50,858 nucleotides of DNA from Caldatribacterium sp964426875. Lineage in GTDB: Bacteria > Atribacterota > Atribacteria > Atribacterales > Caldatribacteriaceae. The notes under the pieces are model-generated. The model searched no databases. It was not told the origin of the DNA and saw nothing but the letters and a program-made list of their open reading frames with translations. Positions 47,396-50,858 of this stretch are shown here, one piece after another. Both the position numbers and the translations under genes were made by a program. The stretch is taken from positions 1 through 50,858 of the forward strand of contig CAYRSB010000016.1 in NCBI GenBank assembly GCA_964426875.1, in the 5' to 3' direction. Each line of letters opens with the position of its first letter. The first letter of the stretch is position 1.

Positions 47396-49339
47396 ATGCA
47401 GTACTTTCTGCTCTCGCTCCTTTTGATTTTCTCTCCATGCATAGTTGCCCTGAGTCGGGAGGTTGTTCTTCCTGTCCCTTTTATCCCCCAGCACAAGGAC
47501 ACCTGGGTTTTGTGTATCGATGGGTGTAGCGAGGAGGGTCCTGAAGCCTGGGATAGTCCCCAGCTTTCCGGGAAATTTTCAGAACACGGCCATAATTACT
47601 GTACCTTTGCTGCCCTGGCAATGATCACCCGGTATTTTGGTGGGGATCTGAGCCAGGATCGAATTGCTTATCAAATCTACGGCGGTGGTGGACCTGAGGG
47701 TGACCTCGGCCATGGGCTGGGTATACCCGGGAGAAGAGTGGCTGAGCTTCTCCAGTGGGCTCTCAATACCTCTGCTGCTCCCGAGGTATTCAATGTTTCA
47801 CAGGATACGGCAGGATTCTTTAACACCTTTAAAACATATATCGACCAGGGAAGACCCTTTATTTTCGAGGTTCCCGGAAGCATAGAGGACCTGTTTCTCT
47901 TGGAGCGGCAAGCGAGTCATGCCATCGTGGTTATCGGTTACAACGATGACCCCCAAAACCCTGCTCTTATCGTTCACGACCCGGGCTTTGAGCCTCTCGA
48001 CCTCTTTGGGGTGGAGCTGAGCCTTGGGGAAAGGGCTCGTTGGTCTTTGCAGAGTCTTTCCACAGGTGAGCAGGTTTTTTGGGCAAGTTGTGTCATTGTG
48101 CCTCCGGAGGGACCGTACTCCCCCGTAGGGACGAATACAACCTTGGTCGGGATCTTGAGCGCTCTTCAGGTATCATTCCGGGCCTTGGTTCTGATGGGGA
48201 CGGGATCATCGACTTTGACGAGGTAGAGCGTTTTCACACTGACCCTCAAAATCCTGATAGCGACGGCGATGGAATAACGGACTTTTTAGAAATCAGGGAG
48301 TACGTCTTTAATGAGAGGGGAGACTATGAGCCAAGAGATGCTGATTGTGACCAGGATGGGAAACGGAAGGAGCTTGACATCAACAATGATAACGATTGTT
48401 ACTTTGATGGGGAGGAGGACGCAGATCACAATGGCCGCAGGGACCTTGGAGAGAGCTCGAATTTTGAGTTTGACGAAGAGTGTCAGTGGTGTGGGCGGGA
48501 AGAGGCGACGGTACAGGTGATTGTTGCAGATAACGTGGTACAGGATCAGTACTATGGGACTGTTGAAATCCGGGAAGTTGCCACCGACGAAGGTGGCAAA
48601 GTTCTCCAGGGAACGGCAACACTTGACTTTTCCCGAGAATATCCTTCTCTTTTCCTGGCCGAATTACGGGAATAACTCCTGCGCCCCCTTTTGTCTTCAA
48701 AATTTCTGGGATTCAGGAAGAAACACTGGAGGGAAGATTTCTTCGTTTCAAGCGGGTGTTCGAGGGTAATCCCCTCGCCATAGTGACTTTGAACATTCGC
48801 GGAAGAAGCGCTTCTGCCCCTGACCCTGGAATCATCGGCACTCCTCTGGTGTTCTACGCCTATTCCCCCCAGGCAATGTTAACTGGATCTTTCCCCACCT
48901 TTCTGCAGGGGGTCAGAGGGATGGAAGAGATTGTCCTCGATCCCACAACTCAGGAAGTATGGCTGAAAGTCCCGGTGGCCGAAGACGGTCTCCACGCTGT
49001 ACTCTCAAAGAGCCGGTCCTTTCAGGAGACTGTAAGAAGGGGAAGAAATACTGTTACTGTAGGTATGGACGTGAATTTCTCCCTGGAGCTTGAAAGAGGA
49101 GAGGGAGGAGAGGGACCGGTTATAATTTCTTTTCCTCCTCCCGCTCTCTGCTGCGCCAGTATCGGGAGGGTTCAGGTTCTGAGTGGTTACGGAGCGGTTT
49201 TGTTACCCCTATGTATGTTGCTGGCGTTCGGGTTCATGAAACATACAACTCTGGGTTTATCTATCTCATTCTCGCCCAGGGTACCTGGATAGGAAGAAAT
49301 TGGCACCATGGAGCTTATCAGTATACGGTGGGGCTTTGA
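47396..49339 (+). pseudogene. Secreted C39-type cysteine peptidase with Ca-binding repeats, three frameshifts
   Basis: Translating across three frame changes gives one long exported protein. Signal MQYFLLSLLLIFSPCIVALS is followed by a papain-like C39-type domain: HGHNYCTFAALAMITRYFGG with the catalytic Cys, and ASHAIVVIGYNDDPQNPALIVHDPG with the His. Then come thrombospondin-3/dockerin-like repeats (DSDGDGITDFLE, DADCDQDGKRKELD), and beta-rich modules ending GFIYLILAQGTWIGRNWHHGAYQYTVGL and TGA at 49339. The breaks lie at a C5 run (48120-48124), a T4 run near 48650-48654 and a G run near 49115. Each fits a one-base loss. ATG 47396 has AAGGAGG 9 nt upstream. Whether this is decay, error or slippage is open. 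Confidence 0.65.
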
Positions 49340-49342
49340 ATC

Positions 49343-49383
49343 CTGGCAGGGTTTGGAAGAGCCTTTCTTCCAAACCCTGCCAG
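49343..49383. terminator. Bidirectional-type hairpin between the peptidase and lemA
   Basis: CTGGCAGGGTTTGGAAGA and TCTTCCAAACCCTGCCAG pair perfectly over 18 bp around a 5-nt loop. It lies between two convergent genes. T-runs are short on both sides (ATGTTTTA on the plus side). Confidence 0.75.
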
Positions 49384-49423
49384 ATGTTTTATCCCTCCTC
49401 TTGGGAATCCGCCACCAGGAAAA

Positions 49424-49981
49424 TCAGGGAAACCGGACCTCTATTCTCCTTTGGGCTTCTTCCCCTGCCTCGAAGTATCCCCGCTTGGTGAAATTAAAAG
49501 CCCGGGCAAAAATTACTGCCGGGAACTTCTCGATAGTGGTGTTGTAGCGATAGACGGTATCGTTGTAAAACTGGCGGGCATAGGCGATTTTGTTTTCGGT
49601 CTCAGCCAGTTCCCCTTGGAGGCTTTGGAAGTTTTCGCTGGCCCGAAGCACAGGATAGGCCTCGGCAACTGCAAAGAGCTGTCGCAGAGCTTGGGTGAGC
49701 GTGTTCTCAGCCTGGCCCTTTTCCTGCGGCCCCTGAGCAGTGATGGCTGCCTGTCGTGCCTTGGCCACGGTTTCAAAGACCTCCCGCTCGTGAGCAGCGT
49801 ATCCTTTGACCGTTTCCACAAGGTTAGGGATGAGGTCATACCGACGCTTGAGCTGTACTTCTACTTGGGCCCAGGCGTTGTCCACCCGGTTGCGGAAGGT
49901 TATGAGTCTGTTATAGAGAGCAACAAGATACGCCACGACGATTACAATGATAAGAAGAACAATCCACCCCACTTTTCTCAC
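49424..49981 (-). CDS. lemA: LemA-family membrane protein
   Basis: A 185-residue LemA protein: an N-terminal helix (MRKVGWIVLLIIVIVVAYLVALYNRLI) anchors a long helical bundle with the hallmark NAWAQVEVQLKRRYDLIPNLVETVKGYAAHE and the conserved YARQFYNDTVYRYNTTIEKFP. Function is poorly known; often tied to envelope or secretion. A terminator hairpin lies just downstream on the convergent side. Confidence 0.88.
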   Translation of the reverse strand: MRKVGWIVLLIIVIVVAYLVALYNRLITFRNRVDNAWAQVEVQLKRRYDLIPNLVETVKGYAAHEREVFETVAKARQAAITAQGPQEKGQAENTLTQALRQLFAVAEAYPVLRASENFQSLQGELAETENKIAYARQFYNDTVYRYNTTIEKFPAVIFARAFNFTKRGYFEAGEEAQRRIEVRFP

Positions 49982-50022
49982 CTCCTCTTTTTCTCATACG
50001 ATACCAGGGTTGTCGTCCTGCT

Positions 50023-50229
50023 TTAAAGGCGCATATCCTTATCTTGCATGGGCCGAAAAGGACGAGCCCGGTGGTCAATAAACTCGTTGAAGAAGGTCAC
50101 AAAGGCGCAATATGAGTCGACATCAATGACCCTCATGGAAAGGGCGCGAACCTGGAGTAAGTCTTCCCGGAGCTCAGGAGAAAGAGTCACTTTCCGTAGT
50201 TCTTCCTTCGTTTCCTCGGGGAGGGGCAA
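50023..50229 (-). CDS. Small protein paired with AbiEii-like nucleotidyltransferase
   Basis: A 68-residue protein ending DHRARPFRPMQDKDMRL. Its TTG start lies 56 nt inside the nucleotidyltransferase gene, implying translational coupling. Small downstream partners with similar basic, Pro-rich C-termini are often found with such transferases; the role (antitoxin or accessory) is not established here. Confidence 0.5.
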   Translation of the reverse strand: MPLPEETKEELRKVTLSPELREDLLQVRALSMRVIDVDSYCAFVTFFNEFIDHRARPFRPMQDKDMRL

Positions 50230-50761
50230 AGGATTGGTACACCTCCTCCATTTCTAAGATACGAGCGTACTCCTCAATGAGCGACCAGTCAAGTCTTGAG
50301 CTCCAAAGAGAGACGAGGGCTTTTATGTCTGCAAAATCCTGCTCTCTGCGCGAAGAGTCGTTGCGCATGGCCTGGAGTTTTAAGCCTATGAGGTCCTCGG
50401 GGCAGGCCACTTTGATTTTTGTGGCGCCGCCAAAGATTTCCTTGTCTTCGGCGCGCTCTATCATGTTGAGACTGGCGATACGAAATGCGTGGAGGCAATC
50501 AATGTTGCCAAAAACCCTAAGGGGAGAAACGTATTGGGAGACGTTTTCACTCCGATAGCGACACTCGTAACCAAGGTTTTTCAAGATCTTGTCCACCTTG
50601 GGTATATCCTCTTTGGCAATGAGAAAGTCAAGGTCCACCGTGGCCCGTGGAACACCCCACAAGCCCAGGGCGAATCCCCCAATGAGGGCATAACGTATTT
50701 TGAGGTCGTGGAAGCCCTGTACTACTTTCTCGAAGACCATCCGAAAATCCACGCGAATCAC
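50174..50761 (-). CDS. AbiEii/AbiGii-family nucleotidyltransferase
   Basis: A 195-residue protein with the AbiEii nucleotidyltransferase core GGFALGLWGVPRATVDLDFLI (Gly-Gly, then Asp-x-Asp), then KIKVACPEDLIGLKLQAMRND, the typical helix with Lys. Family members include bacteriostatic toxins that transfer nucleotides onto tRNA; many others have unknown roles. GTG 50761 starts the frame; an ATG 21 nt later is an alternative. It overlaps a 68-residue partner gene. Confidence 0.8.
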   Translation of the reverse strand: MIRVDFRMVFEKVVQGFHDLKIRYALIGGFALGLWGVPRATVDLDFLIAKEDIPKVDKILKNLGYECRYRSENVSQYVSPLRVFGNIDCLHAFRIASLNMIERAEDKEIFGGATKIKVACPEDLIGLKLQAMRNDSSRREQDFADIKALVSLWSSRLDWSLIEEYARILEMEEVYQSFAPPRGNEGRTTESDSFS

Positions 50762-50858
50762 CCGGACTCATTGTAGAGGACCGGGAATTTTCTGTCTACA
50801 CTTCGCGATCACTCATCTAAAATCTTACCGAAGGGAGATTGGATCACTCACGGCGAAA

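Noticed and set aside
48079..48675. A separate calcium-binding-repeat protein gene
   Set aside because: No start codon or ribosome site fits; it continues the upstream peptidase in a shifted frame with no gap.
50762..50858. Possible insertion-sequence end at the window's right edge (GGGAATTTTCTGTCTACACTTC)
   Set aside because: Looks like the end of an IS256-type element but only 97 bases are visible, with no transposase or inverted partner.

Overview
The window reads as a piece of a thermophilic, two-membraned (diderm) bacterial chromosome. An LptA/LptD outer-membrane assembly pair, an S-layer-homology porin ending in Phe and lipoproteins point to an outer membrane. A branched-chain polyamine synthase (BpsA) points to growth at high temperature. 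The combination of SLH-porin, bactofilin, AmaP, YvcK and sugar importers resembles Atribacterota (Caldatribacterium-like) or Thermotogota-like lineages; that placement is inference, not something the sequence proves.

Left end (1-6.3 kb): an accessory island. Three intact toxin-antitoxin-type modules (MntA/HepT, a fused MNT-HEPN protein, AbrB/PIN) and one decayed MntA/HepT pair are interleaved with dense arrays of a palindromic intergenic repeat. One module is bracketed by an exact 109-bp direct repeat. A tRNA-Val gene (6328-6402) closes the island. Then come araD with a DUF2007 gene, another repeat block, a membrane-anchored YvcK/CofD-family gene, nadB-nadC with an LpxB-like gene, and a DUF362 ferredoxin-like gene.

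Centre (14.5-25.4 kb): a minus-strand run of ten genes encoding two complete sugar ABC importers without ATPases (two binding proteins, four permeases), a TIM-barrel isomerase/epimerase, a NagB-like protein with altered active-site residues, a DegT-type aminotransferase and a Gfo/Idh dehydrogenase. A frameshifted, truncated ROK repressor lies at its head. I infer an uptake and conversion pathway for an amino sugar or aminocyclitol whose local repressor has been lost. This is the most promising system in the window.

Right half (25.6-50.8 kb): a cobalamin-riboswitch-controlled btuF-btuC-btuD cluster in which BtuD carries an extra C-terminal domain; a DUF4384/Big-1 secreted protein; a PAS-GGDEF protein; a large unknown protein; nth; lptA-lptD-lipoprotein-clostripain-like peptidase-bpsA; an SLH porin with a long leader; a bactofilin/AIR-synthase-like/methyltransferase cluster; AmaP, a Rad52-family protein, PstS and GNAT genes; a secreted C39-type peptidase broken by three frameshifts; LemA; and an AbiEii-like nucleotidyltransferase pair at the right edge.

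Several promoters share an extended -10 (TGnTATAAT) with weak -35 boxes, some placed so close to ATG that leaderless mRNAs are likely. Four convergent gene pairs overlap at their 3' ends. No rRNA, CRISPR array, prophage or intact transposase was seen.
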